Shown one piece after another: positions 46,951 to 58,800 of a stretch of DNA of 64,000 bases. Within the stretch, counting starts at the first letter, position 1, and the number at the start of each line of letters is the position of its first letter. The position numbers and the translations under genes are program-made. The stretch lies in NCBI GenBank assembly GCA_026874595.1, contig CM049319.1, positions 56,306,917 through 56,370,916 of the forward strand, written 5' to 3'. Source of the stretch: Sipunculus nudus. Lineage: Eukaryota; Annelida; Sipuncula; Golfingiida; Sipunculidae. The notes under the pieces were generated by a model. It was not told the DNA's origin. It saw nothing but the letters and a program-made list of their open reading frames with translations, and made no database searches.

Positions 46951-48205
46951 ATGAAATTATATACAGAATTTTTACTCCATTATATTCAGAACACTGGGCT
47001 TTTCGACACGACAACCAGACAAGAGCGCCATCTGTCGGACAGATTTAGCCAGTTTGTTAAGGGGTCGGTCTCTCTTTTAGTATCTCTTGGCGCTACTTAC
47101 AAAGTTCATTCTGGGGAGTGGGATCTAAACGATTATAACACTATCCAACTATTCAGATCTGTAACACATCTATCAGTGTATAGCTATGCAATCACCTGTA
47201 AAAAGTCTCCCAATATTCAACCTCGAGTCTAATTCGACCTTCAGTGGTGAAGTATTCACTGTAAATTTCTTGTTGGGGTTTAACAGAGTTTAAAGGTTTA
47301 TAAATTAATCGGACTTACTTATTAAAAATTAAGGAATAAAAAACATAAAGACATACATCAACACAATGACATATGCATGTACCGCCTGATAATATTTTTT
47401 TTCTGTAGTTAGCAAATGTGACCTATTCAAAAATAAAGAAAAAAATACAGACTGGCTAGAGCACACATATGTATGCATTTCTAAATTTTGTCTGTGACGT
47501 CACTTTTTGCATCCGCCTATCACGTCAGAACCCAATCTGGATGAAATGCTGAATGCACAAACCACGACCGCGAGCAACATACTATAGGTTTACCTTACCT
47601 GAAGATGGGTACACCCATTTACCGATCCCCAATGTCTTAGAATCAACTTTCGAAATGGTGAGATGGGTCAAGCTCATTTATCGTTCCAATATTTCATGGG
47701 AATATTTTTTAATTTTTATCTGCTTGTATTTGTATACTGATATTAATAATAGGTATACATTGATATATTATCAATATATTTAATAATACATTATATATTA
47801 AACATGTACTTACATATAGTATGTAATTTATTATATCAATAGTAAAAACAGTCAAAGTTTTTAAATGTTTGAAGTTATTAAAATATTCAGGTATGTACAT
47901 GGATCGGATATCGGGTCAGAACCACTCATGGCTCGTGACATATACACTACATGGAGGCCGTGCGTGTGGATTACTTGTCAGCATGAGGGTGCTAGTCCCC
48001 AGCAGGGAGTCAGTCGGCCACATGCCGAGACTGTGCTGCAGGCCTTGACCAGATGATTACGTAACGTAGACTGGCTGGCAGACTGGCGGGGTACTTCATA
48101 CGGCTGTGATAAATGACACCGTGTACAACAGCGAAATAATGTCCAGCCCTTTCTGAAAAAAAAGCTCTAACGTAAAACATAACATAGGTTAATTAATTAT
48201 AAAAA
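46951..48205 (+). repeat. Module X, copy X2
   Basis: It begins CAGAACACTGGGCTTTTCGA, contains ACAAGAGCGCCATCTGTCGG (47021), AAACATAAAGACATACAT (47341), a TGACGTCA site (47495-47502), ACCTGAAGATGGGTACACCC and GGATCGGATATCGGGTCAGA (47901). It ends as X1 does. The intact target GACATATACACTACATGG (47937-47954) is the empty site of the transposon in X3. Confidence 0.85.
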
Positions 48206-48519
48206 TAAATGTATTAATCTCGACCGATTCTACTCTTTCATTATATCTCTCTCTATCCTATCCCCTTCCTCTCCTTTATTCTATATATCTATCTCTATAT
48301 CCCGCCCTTTCCTATCATTCATTCTAAATCTCTATCCCGGGTCCCCTTCCTCTCTTTTGTTCTATTTCTCTCTGTACCCCGCCCCCTTTCTCATTCCTAT
48401 CTATCTCTCTATCCCGTCACTTCGCCTCTTCCATTCTATCTTTCTCCCTCTCTATTATCTATCTCTCTACCTCGCCCCCTTCCTCTGATTCATAGTCTCT
48501 CTGTCTCTGTCTCTCTCTT

Positions 48520-48575
<56 letters not shown>

Positions 48576-48663
48576 ACTGTCGTCTTTCATTCTGTCCTGT
48601 TTGTCCCCTTCCTCCTTTCATTCTCGCTCCCTTTTCCGTCTCTTCCTCTCTCTCTCTCATTCT

Positions 48664-48714
<51 letters not shown>

Positions 48715-49400
48715 GTCCCCTTCCTCTCTTACATTTTATCATTCTCTCTCTCTCTCTCAATTCCGTCCCCTTCCTCACATTCATTCTATGTATCTCTTTT
48801 TCCTGTTTCTTCCTCCTTTCATTCTATCTCTCTCTTTCCGCCCCTTCCTCTCTTTCATTTTATCTCTATCTCTCTATCCGGCGTCCCCTTCCTCTCTTTT
48901 TCATTCATTGTCTCTCTGCCTCTCTGTCTCTCTCTCTGTCGCCATTGTCCTCTTTCATTCTATCCCGCTCGTCCCGTTCCTCTCTTTCATGCATTCTCTC
49001 TCTCTTTTCCGTCCACTTCCTTTCTTTCATTTTATCTCTCTGTATCACGTCCCCTTCCTCTTATTCATTATATTCCTCTTTCTATCCCGTCCCCTTTCTC
49101 CTTTTTTCTGTCGTTATCTTATTCTCTTTCACTCGTTCTCTCTCTGCTTTCTCTCTCCTATTTTCTCTTTGTTTTTTCTCTATCTTGAGTTTTTCTTTCT
49201 TCTCCTTCTTCCTATCTTTCTATCTCTTCTCATTATCAGAGTGATTTTTGTTATCCTGTTCTCTGCAAATCCTATTTTTCTTCAATCTTACTTTCTGTCT
49301 CTCTCACTGTTGCTCTTTATGTCTCTCTCTCTCTCTGTCTCTCCCTCTCTCTCTCTCTCTCTTGCTCTCACTTTCACTCTCTCTTTCTCTCCTACTGTAC
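48206..49400 (+). repeat. CT-rich tract after X2
   Basis: 1.2 kb of plus-strand pyrimidine, with long pure (CT)n runs at about 48525-48572 and 48669-48712 and CCGTCCCCTTCCTCTC-type imperfect repeats. The apparent 200-residue Ser/Leu/Phe frames here are compositional artefacts. Confidence 0.85.
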
Positions 49401-49463
49401 ATATACAAACATGTTCTTAATTGCCTGTTTCATATGTAAAGTTCTTTATTAGAAGTGGGAAGG

Positions 49464-49464
<1 letters not shown>

Positions 49465-49503
<39 letters not shown>

Positions 49504-49770
49504 TCTCCCTTCACGCCCTATTTCTCTCTCTTTTCCTTTTTGCTTTAGTTCCTCTTCTCTTTTCTTTTCTATCTTCCGCCGTTTAATTGTTTTCCTTCTG
49601 TCTCTCTCATCTACCTATCTCACCCCCTCTGTGTCTCTCTTCCTTTCTGTCTGTATTTTTCTCTTTCTCCCTTAATTTGTCTATCTCCTCTTCCTATCTC
49701 TCCTCATCTTTTTTTTTCTCTCTCTTTACTCTCTCAACTCCCCCGCCCCAACTATCTCTCTCCATTGAGT
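49465..49770 (+). repeat. CT-rich tract, continued
   Basis: After a 65-base non-repeat gap the pyrimidine tract resumes with (CT)n at about 49469-49500. It ends near CTCTCTCCATTGAGTG, where unit B begins. Confidence 0.8.
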
Positions 49771-51235
49771 GTATTTCTTGTTCTATTGATATTATATTTT
49801 TTTTTTAGTTTTACATTATAGAAGAAAAAACAAAATGCTTTTGAGATATTATAATGTTATATAATCTTAGTCCAATATAAATGATTTCCTATTACCGAGT
49901 CGTGAAAATATATACCTTTTAAAGTTTAATTGTTTAAAGTGTTAGACAATGAAAGTTAAAGCATATTTTATACCTGGTTTAAAATTATTATATGCATTGT
50001 GAGACCTTATATCAATTTTAAACAATATTTTATTGATATAAAATTAAGGGGCCATGGCCAGGGATCGATGTGAAAGGATGCAAACGGGTAGAAAAAGTAT
50101 CAGCACCTGAAAAAAGTGTGTAAAATTTGAATAAAGAGTATCTACTGTTACAGAGGCCAGCGGCTGCAGTGGGCTATGTGTCATGGGCGCTTCACCTACT
50201 GGATCCCCCGAGTCGGTGTTGATTGTTAACCTCATTTTCAGGTCACGTGCAATGATAAACATTGCACCCGGTTAACAGCCGACAGCGTACTTTCTAGCAC
50301 TCCCGATAAATAATAGTTGATATTTGTTTGTTGAATTTATATGTTGTTGCATGCACATACTTAACAACCCCCCCCCCCCCTTCTTTTTATCTTCATATAT
50401 CCTGTTATACATCCTTGTATATTTCTGCACTTTGAGAGTTTCTTACTTTTTATTTACAAACAACTGTTATATCCTTTGATATATATTTGCATTTTGAGAA
50501 AATCATTTAGCCTTTTTACTTACAAATATTCTGTTACATTCTTGTATATTTTTGCAACTTGAGGTAATCCTTTTAGCCTTTACATCTACGAATTTACTGT
50601 TATCCTTGAAGACTGCATTTTATGATAATATCAAACACTAAGATAACTAACGTTATTGAAGTATCACAGAAATTGAAACTGTACTTTGCGAATCCTTATA
50701 TATGTATCACAAATTAAGAATTTAAGACCTGTTTCGTCTAAATATAACAAAAATATTGTTATTTTGATTGTACATCTACGAATTTACTGTTATCCTTGTA
50801 CATAGATTGCATTTTATGATAATATCAAATAGTAAGATAACTAACGTATGTATTCTAGTTACTATATGGAACCTGGCCATATTTTTTCAATTTCTTAAGT
50901 TTCTTAATCAGAATTTATCAATTTTTCATACTTAATTATCATTATATAATCTCTTTGTATGTATATCAGCGCTTTTGAGCATGCACAGTATGAATAAATT
51001 ATTTTTATTATTACTTCGTGTATTTATGATTTTTTTTTGTATATGTGCACCTTCAGGTTATCATATATATCTTTATATTATAAGAATTATTAAAGTGTTT
51101 GCGACTTACCTGGTCGTTAAGCTACTTGACCAATTCCTGAAAAGCAAATATTTGTCAATTATAAATAAACGGTTTAAATGAATTTCCCGATTCTGGGAGT
51201 TTGTGATCGTATGCTTAGATCTGGATGTAGTGGTT

Positions 51236-51251
51236 GGCCCTGAAAAGGGCC
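51236..51251 (-). terminator. Histone mRNA 3' stem-loop, H1 copy B
   Basis: GGCCCTTTTCAGGGCC on the minus strand, 31 bases after the stop, identical to copy A and in the same context. Confidence 0.95.
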
Positions 51252-51282
51252 TTTGGACGAGATATTACATCTCATCGACACT

Positions 51283-51828
51283 TTACTTCTTGGCGGCTTT
51301 CTTGGCTGCGGGTTTCTTGACTTTCTTAGCAGCTGGCTTCTTGGCTGCGGGTTTCTTGGCAGGTTTCTTGGGCTTGGCTGCCTTCTTGGGGGACTTGGCC
51401 TTCTTGGCTGCTGGTTTCTTAGTTTTCTTTGGGGATTTCTTGGCAGCTGGCTTCTTGGTTTTCTTGGCAGCAGGTTTCTTGGCAGCTGTCTTGGGGCGTC
51501 CTGGCTTCTTGGCAGCCTTGGGCTTCTCAGCCTTGGCAGCCTGGCTCAGACGGAAGGAGCCGGCAGCACCAGTTCCTTTGACCTGAACCAGCTTACCGTC
51601 AGCAACAGCCTTCTTCAGGTAGCGGCGGAGGAATGGAGCCAGCTTGGCGGCGTCGGCCTTGTAGTTGGCGCCGATGTACTTCTTGATGGCGGCCAAGGAG
51701 GAACCCTTGCGGTCCTTCAGCTCCTTGATGGCAGCAACAACCATGGTGGCCACTGGTGGGTGGGTTGGTGCCGTCTTGGGTTTGGCTGGCTTCTTGGCCT
51801 TGGCTGGAGCAGTAGCGGCGTCAGACAT
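51283..51828 (-). CDS. Linker histone H1, copy B
   Basis: Intronless, 181 residues, starting MSDAATAP. It has the same domain layout as copy A: basic head, winged-helix globular domain at about 22-95 and identical to copy A, PGRPK at 109-113, SPKK at 132-135 and 146-149, and a K/A/P tail. It differs by Thr at 6, Ala at 128, Ala at 161 and Val at 170. All four changes are conservative for an H1 and lie outside the globular domain. The intact frame, TATA box, H1-box-like motif and 3' stem-loop indicate a functional gene. The strong coding similarity against diverged flanks suggests purifying selection, gene conversion, or both. Its promoter faces right, as does that of copy A, so the two genes are in tandem orientation on the minus strand. 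Confidence 0.96.
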   Translation of the reverse strand: MSDAATAPAKAKKPAKPKTAPTHPPVATMVVAAIKELKDRKGSSLAAIKKYIGANYKADAAKLAPFLRRYLKKAVADGKLVQVKGTGAAGSFRLSQAAKAEKPKAAKKPGRPKTAAKKPAAKKTKKPAAKKSPKKTKKPAAKKAKSPKKAAKPKKPAKKPAAKKPAAKKVKKPAAKKAAKK

Positions 51829-51899
51829 CTTGCTTGTTGTGTGTTGTACTAGGACTATCAGAGACAGAACTGAACTGCTCCAGCGGGGTCTCGCGCGGA

Positions 51900-51907
51900 T
51901 ATTTATA
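51900..51907 (-). promoter_or_regulatory. TATA box, H1 copy B
   Basis: TATAAATA on the minus strand, 72-73 bases before the ATG. The surrounding promoter is almost identical to copy A. Confidence 0.85.
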
Positions 51908-51996
51908 GCTTCGGCGGCGGCGAGTGAGAACCTGGACGAAACAAGCGGTCTGAAATTGACAAGCGCTCCGCTATGCGGCCCACTCTGACTCAAAAT

Positions 51997-52003
51997 TGTG
52001 TTT
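51997..52003 (-). promoter_or_regulatory. H1-box-like motif, H1 copy B
   Basis: AAACACA on the minus strand about 90 bases upstream of the TATA box, at the same spacing as in copy A. Confidence 0.65.
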
Positions 52004-52589
52004 GTTGTCATGTTTTAATTTACTATTTTCTAAGCCGTCTTTCAATCGATCGACCCGAAATTTTACATAAGCATGCTTGATCATTTATCATGTTATGCTG
52101 TTAAGGTAAGAATATGCGGTACCAAATGGTTTAGTCAGAATTTTAGAGCAAAATTGAAATTCAATGTGTAAAGAACATTTTCTTTCTATTATTTTTGTTA
52201 AAATTTATAATTTAAACTATCTTTATCACAATAATTTTGTTTCCTGCTGATAAACAATAATTCAAACTTTCATTTCATATATCACAAGTGAATCCAGGTG
52301 CGCTAGAGTTTGAAAATTTTTAATAAAAATTAGACCAAGAAACACACCACAAACCCGCCCTGTTGTAATTAAATGCTCACATATACCAGCCATACAGCTA
52401 CAACGGAAAGATCTTTATGATTGATGAACGGTGAATTACCAGAACTTTAAAATATCCTTAAATCAAATGTGTAATAAGAGATTGGGTGTGAACTTGGGAG
52501 ACTTCCTCATTGCAATTAAGGGGGACCAGACAATTTTATCAGTAAGTAAACAACACACAAGTCACTGTAACAACAATGGCGGACAGGGA

Positions 52590-53361
52590 AGGCGGACGGT
52601 TTGCCTGGGCTTGATTAGCCATGACAACATGACATTCAGGCCTTCTGAAATAAACTGATAGGGCCTGGAGTCATGATGGCAGTCACAACAGAACGCCCAT
52701 TCTAAGGGTCGGATCAAAATATTTACTGTCTGGTATTATTTGGCATCACAGGCTTATATAGTCGTATTATATGTGCTTAATATCGAAGAAAAAATGTTAT
52801 TACACAAAAATAATTACATTTATTACCTTCTTTCATCACTGTGGCACCGATTCACGTGAAGCGGTACTTCGCATTCAAAAGTGATGGTGTCATGGCGCGG
52901 TCGTATATGAAAACTTGGAAGTCGGAAGCCGGACGCCGGAAACCAAGGAATCGTTTTATAAATAATGCAGTTTAAAGCATAAACAAAATGCTAACGCTTC
53001 AATACCGTTTTGTTTTTTCCCCGATAGAATAAGATCTTTATTATCTTTCTGTAAAGAATGATAGTTATCCATTCTTCAATCTGAACGTTATGGACGATTT
53101 AGTGCTCGGAAGCAATCTCGGAAGTCAGTCAGAAGTGCTGGGATGTTATCCAATGTGTATAACTCGGAAGTCACAGAGACGCACTGGTTAACTTGTGGTC
53201 AGTTAAGAGCCACAGCCCAAATGCAGTTTCATTATAATTATAGTTGCATGCATATATTAAAATTGCTTATGCATGATTCTGCTTTAAATGCGTGAATAAC
53301 ACAAAACATGATACATAATCGGAAAAACTATAAGTTCTTAATTTTTTTATTTGTAAATTTA

Positions 53362-53432
<71 letters not shown>

Positions 53433-56100
53433 ATATATGTGATGGTATTTTCACGTAATATATTTCACCCTATCTAGAGCTATGTTTTGTGAAAATTATT
53501 TATATTAACATGGGGATGGTATGGGAAGGGATAAATTTTTAAAATATGCAATGTAAAGAGGACATTTTGAGGCACCTTAAACGAAAGATTATGAAGATTT
53601 TCTGTTCCGCAACTATACTCCTACATGTATTGGAACAATGTATTCAAACTTCAGGTTGTTGGGCTTTAATATTTATATTTCTATAACATTACGGTATAAA
53701 TTGGAAAGTCCAAATATTCAAAAGTTCGTAGCATGTTAATGTCAATGATAAATTGCGCGTCTATACATTTATAACTTGCAAAATGTCACTACTAGTATTT
53801 AAATGTAGTAATCGTTGTAAAATAATTGATGTGTTAAAGTCTTATGACAATCTTTGCATTTTACCGAATTTTGTGATCTGAGAGCGCACATGCAGACTCG
53901 GACAGCACAGTGCGCGAGTCTGAGTATCAGCCGAGGAGCCGTGAGATTTTTCACGGTCGATCCCACCCCGATCTGAGCTCTGTGGGGAGACCGTGTATGA
54001 CTCACACGGTACTGCGATGGGGGGGGGGGGGGGGGGATGGGGATTCCTCGGTGTTATGCTTGCGCCCTCTATGGATGCACCACTGAATAATAAATATGGT
54101 ATAATAAACCCTAATACGGCATTTATACAGTTATAAATTACGATGTCATTCAAAATAAAAACAGTAATATATTTTCCATACGTTGAACAAATATAAAAAT
54201 TCAATATATCCCAGTAGGTCATCGCTAGAAAAAACATACATGTATCAAATACAAAACGAAATGTCCTTCAATATGTTAGAGTTCTACGATATTTAAAAAA
54301 AAAGTTAAAATATATCTTAGAAAAGGGATACAACAGTCCAGGTAATATATAACATACTAATACATGTGTGATTATAAAATCTTATCGATTTGTATATTTA
54401 AGCAAATAATTTTTTTTAAAACTAAAATCAATTCTTTTTCAAGTTTTAACTCTTTCTTTCAAACTTTTTCAATCTTGATATTTATATATTAAAATTCACT
54501 CCTGATGTTTCAACATCACATTTCAACTCCAAATAAATGGATATTTAATAATATTTTAAAGTATATTTGCAACTGATTTCACTCTCATACGTTATAATAT
54601 GTGCATGATAAGGGCATGTAAACAGAATGTGCTCCCTTCAACTTCGGATTACTGTATACGATTACAAGGATCTCGATCAGAAATTATAATTTTGAATGTA
54701 AAATCTTTAATAAATAACCATATAGAATCTTTATCGACACGTAAGACATCTAGGGCTTCAAGTAAAAGTCTGTCTAGAGGTGACCTGGTGTCTTAAAGAT
54801 GCTACGGGATATAGGCATTTTTATTGAACCTGTTGCTCATCTTTATGATTCATTCCTTTAAATTCCACATAAAAATGATGGAACCAAACCGGATTGATAA
54901 ATCAAGTTAGATATTTACCGCTAAGATAAATATTTCAATTACAAATATTAATTATTCCCATTCTACTTTTGCTGTATAGAAATTTTTTATCTTTATATAA
55001 AAATATATGCATCTGAATATTCCGTGTATACTCACTATTTTTATTTGATTCATATTTTTATGCTCAGAAACAAAATTAACCGGACTATAATCGGAATTCT
55101 CGATACAGAAGTACCGTGCGCTTTCGGACCCCCTTCTCTCCGGACTTAATAGTTGCTGGTATCAGGTTCTACAAATAAACAGATTTTTTTATATCTATAA
55201 CATTTGCTCCGTAACAATTTATTTTTAAACATTTAATGAACTTTTTTTGGCTATGCAAAATGTTTTGTTTGATGTTTTATTGATTTTTTAGTTGACGTAT
55301 TTTACGAATATATATATATATATAAAGTATATAAATGTTTGTGTGATGTGGTTTTGCAAATTTTCAGAACATTAATTTGATGAATATTGTGCCTAACTGC
55401 ATAAAAAATATCGATTATATATTGAATCGTTCTGCAAAAACAGAAACTATTGTTTTTTATATGATGGTAAAATGTTACAATCGGGATCATATCTATTTAC
55501 ACATGCATTGTGTATTTTTTTCTGTCAAGGTATTGTTAATGCTTGTGGTTATTTTTAATTTTGCAGGATACGTCTGATGAAATCAGTAGCAAACAAATTT
55601 TTGTAAAGCATCATGTATATTATGCTATTTTGGCAAAATTTCAAAACATGAATTGAAACAGGTTCCATTTACAGCAGGTATATATATAGGGGAAAATATC
55701 ACATTGCAATGTGATTAATATATATATATATTATTTGGACCATAACCGGGCATTACCGAGCAAGAAATAGTCTATAACTTCAGATGGATAACTTTGATTT
55801 TTTACATAATGATAGAAAAGACCTCATTCTATCAATAAAAATAAAATGGTACTTTCTATTGATGTAGTATCATTTTAATTATGCTTCGAACATTGCTTTA
55901 TTTAAAAAATCCTTGCTTCCGACTTCGGACTTCCGAGTTTTACACATAGCCGTTTGGAAATCCCCTACCGGAAGTTATGATTCTCCCGCTGACAGACGTG
56001 GAGACGAGTTTTTCGATTAAAACCAGCCTCGGTATTAAAAACTGCTGCACGAATACACGTAAGTAAACCGTGGATGTAATAATTATTATTTTCCCCAACA
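52590..56100. other. Unit-B-specific 3.5 kb interval
   Basis: No counterpart in unit A. It is AT-rich, with a (TA)n run at 53368-53429 and a poly-G run at 54017-54036. Inverted strings AAAACTTGGAAGTCGGAAGC (from about 52910) and, on the other strand, AAAACTCGGAAGTCCGAAGT (near 55945) bracket about 3 kb, so much of it may be one inserted element. No transposase or other gene recognised. Confidence 0.4.
53368..53429. repeat. (TA)n microsatellite
   Basis: A TA run of about 60 bases with one TATTATA interruption. Confidence 0.9.
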
Positions 56101-56133
56101 TAATAACGTTACTTTTTGTCTTAACTCAGGAAA

Positions 56134-56292
56134 ATGGCAGTTCGAGAAGTAGATGAAAATGAAAAAGTAGTGTCAGAAATGGCGTGCACATCTGCACATA
56201 CTAGAATTGATTCGAACCCAATAGCTTGTACTGTCACCCCATCGTCTCCAGTTCATCTAAAATCGACGTTTGGGGTGACAAGCTGTCGCTAG
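56134..56292 (+). CDS. Small open frame in possible exon context, unrecognised
   Basis: A 52-codon frame (MAVREVDENEKVV start) ending TAG. It is preceded by a T-rich tract and TTAACTCAG, a good acceptor, just before GGAAAATGG. An ACAC/GTAAGT-type donor lies about 70 bases upstream (near 56059), so a short two-exon 5' structure is conceivable. I recognise no family. It may be a first coding exon or a relic of one; the downstream DNA is H1-array spacer. Confidence 0.25.
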   Translation: MAVREVDENEKVVSEMACTSAHTRIDSNPIACTVTPSSPVHLKSTFGVTSCR

Positions 56293-56702
56293 GGCTTGAT
56301 ACGTAGTACGTGCAGGGCAACTTTCATTCAAGACTTTCGTACAAGAGTCCCGTTATGTAAAAGCTGTTCTTAAATTGGTTTTTGAGAAATATAAGACGCC
56401 CAGAATTCAAGGAACAATTTGCTGAATTGTTATTTTGTTATTTTTTTTCGATACGTACATCTCATGGTCATATATGCTGTATTGCACAATGGTGGCCTCT
56501 CTCTCTCTCTCTCTCTCTCATTTTTCTGTTTCATTTTCTAAAATTTATATTTATTGACATTCTAATTTATTATTTATATAAGAAATCATAATATACAAGC
56601 TTCGATCCACAAGGTCCTCGATCCATAATATATTAAAGTCGTATTAATCAGTACATACTTGATGTATATATGCAAAGGGATTTTTTAAATAGAATAAAAG
56701 GA

Positions 56703-56716
56703 TGTATATATATATA

Positions 56717-56769
<53 letters not shown>
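56703..56769. repeat. (TA)n microsatellite
   Basis: About 33 TA units with one TTTATA interruption. Confidence 0.9.
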
Positions 56770-56772
<3 letters not shown>

Positions 56773-57188
56773 CGCTATTAAACCTTTCTTTTATTATTCT
56801 TTTTATCTGATTAACAGTTATCAAACTGTTATAATAACATGTTGTCGATATTGACAAATACAAAATAAATTTAAGTTAACAATTATCATGGAAATGTATG
56901 TTAATGTTATTGTCAACGTAAATCAGCTTGTACAAAAACGCACTAACGACCAAATATTACAAACTGCTTAAAATAAAAATAAATAATTAGTTTTAAAATT
57001 GTTAATTATTTCATTTTTATAAAGCTCATGCACGAGCATAATCGGAAAAGCATATATATCTGCATAAGGTACTTAGGTAAAGCCAAGCGGTGCAGTTATC
57101 TTTCCTTACGGTTTTGTATTCCGCAGTTTTTGTTTTCAGTCATAAACTAAGGAGACAGTGAGAGCTTTGTTGATAGACCTATTAAAAT

Positions 57189-57222
<34 letters not shown>

Positions 57223-57504
57223 TTAATTCAGGATATATTCAAATCAGTTCAAGTCAGCTATGATATGCATACATAGAAAATACAGGAAATTTTATCATTT
57301 TATACATCATTAAATATGACGCTGACTCTACATATCGACCTGTAAATGACAAGTTAAAATCTTTTGTCGAAATTAAGCACGTAAGTGATAACTTAGCTGT
57401 ATACGAACATCGGACAAGTGCGCCATCTGTCGATCAATCTGATTTCACCGATCCGCTTGGACATGTATACCTATATTTATACACATGGGTTAAATCTATC
57501 AGGT

Positions 57505-57812
57505 CAGTGGCGGATCCAGAGGGCGCCCCCCCCCCCCCCCCCTCCCCGTTGAGCTGTTACTTCTCTTATTTTATCTATTTCTTTTTAAGAGAACAGTAGT
57601 TGAGAAACAGGAAATCCTCATATTTTTTTTGTAAAAGGGGCCACAAATTATCTCTTTACATTGCATATTTAAAAATTTTCTCAATATGGTCTGGGCCAAA
57701 CCCTCCCCCCTGTACCTGTAATTAAGTTTTCAAATGATTTTTTATTGTATTCATGCAGATGAATATAAAGAAAACAAATAGTTATATTCTTCATAGGCTG
57801 AAAATATATTAA

Positions 57813-57864
<52 letters not shown>

Positions 57865-57948
57865 CATGTATATATATTGCTAAAAATCCATCAACCGCTA
57901 AACCAGAATTAGCGCCCCCCTGTTCTTGAAATTCTGGATCCGCCACTG
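57505..57948. mobile_element. MITE, CAGTGGCGGATCC ends
   Basis: The left end CAGTGGCGGATCCAGAGGGC and the right end on the other strand, CAGTGGCGGATCCAGAATTT, share 16 bases perfectly. Both lie near GCGCCCCCC runs. The interior has a (TA)n run (about 57810-57861) and AACAGGAAATCCTCA. The family is also at 7442-8302. The paralogous site in unit A (about 44119-44140) lacks it. A clean target duplication is not visible. Confidence 0.75.
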
Positions 57949-58149
57949 TTCTACTTACCATACATCCAACCGTGCATGGTGGAAGTTATAATAATTATCG
58001 CCTGATAATTGCAAGTCTATACGAACTTATCTTACACAGGATCGACTAAATTCCGCAATAGGGTCTCTAATAGCAAAATATAATCCCTTGAACCATTTAT
58101 AAAATAAAATATACTGAAAAGAAAACTAAGATCCCACCGCTCTTTGTTC

Positions 58150-58325
58150 CTCCCAACCATCCATTCATTCATTTACTCTTTGCTCCTGTTTCTCCCTCCG
58201 CCATTCTTTTACATTCTCTCTCTATATTCTCCCCTCCCTCTGTCACTCAATCTGTCTTACTTTATCCTCTCCCCTTCTTCTCTCATTCCGATTCTCTCTA
58301 TCTCGTCCCCTTCCTCTCATTCATC

Positions 58326-58387
<62 letters not shown>

Positions 58388-58800
58388 GTCACTTCCACTC
58401 TTTCATTCTATCTCTGTTGTTCCCTTCCTCTCTTTTTCTTTTCTCTCTCTCTCTCTCTGTCTCTCTCTGTCTCTCTCTGTCTCTCTCTCTCTCTCTCTCT
58501 CATTCTATCTCTGTTGTCCCCTTGCTCTCTTTTTCTTCTTTCTCGCTCTATTCTGTCCCCTTCCCCTCTCTCTCTCTCTCATTCTATATATCTCTCTATC
58601 TCATCCCCTTCCTCTCACTCATTCTCTCTCTCTATCCCGTCACTTCCCTTCTTTCATTCTATCTCTGCTGTTCCATTCCTCTGTTTTTCTTCTCTCTATT
58701 ATGTCCCCTTCCTCCCTCTCATTCTATATATCTCTATCTCTTTCCTCTCTCTCGATCTCCTCCACTCATTCTACCTCCCTCTATATCCATTTCATTCTAA
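58150..58800 (+). repeat. CT-rich tract preceding module X3
   Basis: Polypyrimidine minisatellite with a pure (CT)n run at about 58330-58386 and CTCTGT variants at 58445-58500. It corresponds to 44370-44935 and, in part, 46240-46950. Confidence 0.85.

Larger units (their letters stand above)
50020..52580. repeat. H1-bearing tandem unit, copy B
   Basis: Counterpart of 39660-42590. The right end of homology is GACCAGACAATTTTATCAGTAAGTAAACAAC followed by CAACAATGGCGGACAG at 52570-52585. Unit B also contains a local duplication of the ACATCTACGAATTTACTGTTATCCTTG segment (50582 and 50771) not seen in unit A. Confidence 0.9.
56325..58150. repeat. Shared spacer segment, copy B
   Basis: Counterpart of 43386-44370, lengthened by a 444-bp MITE (57505-57948), a (TA)n run at 56703-56769 and about 300 bases near 56780-57060 without a match in copy A. 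Confidence 0.8.
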
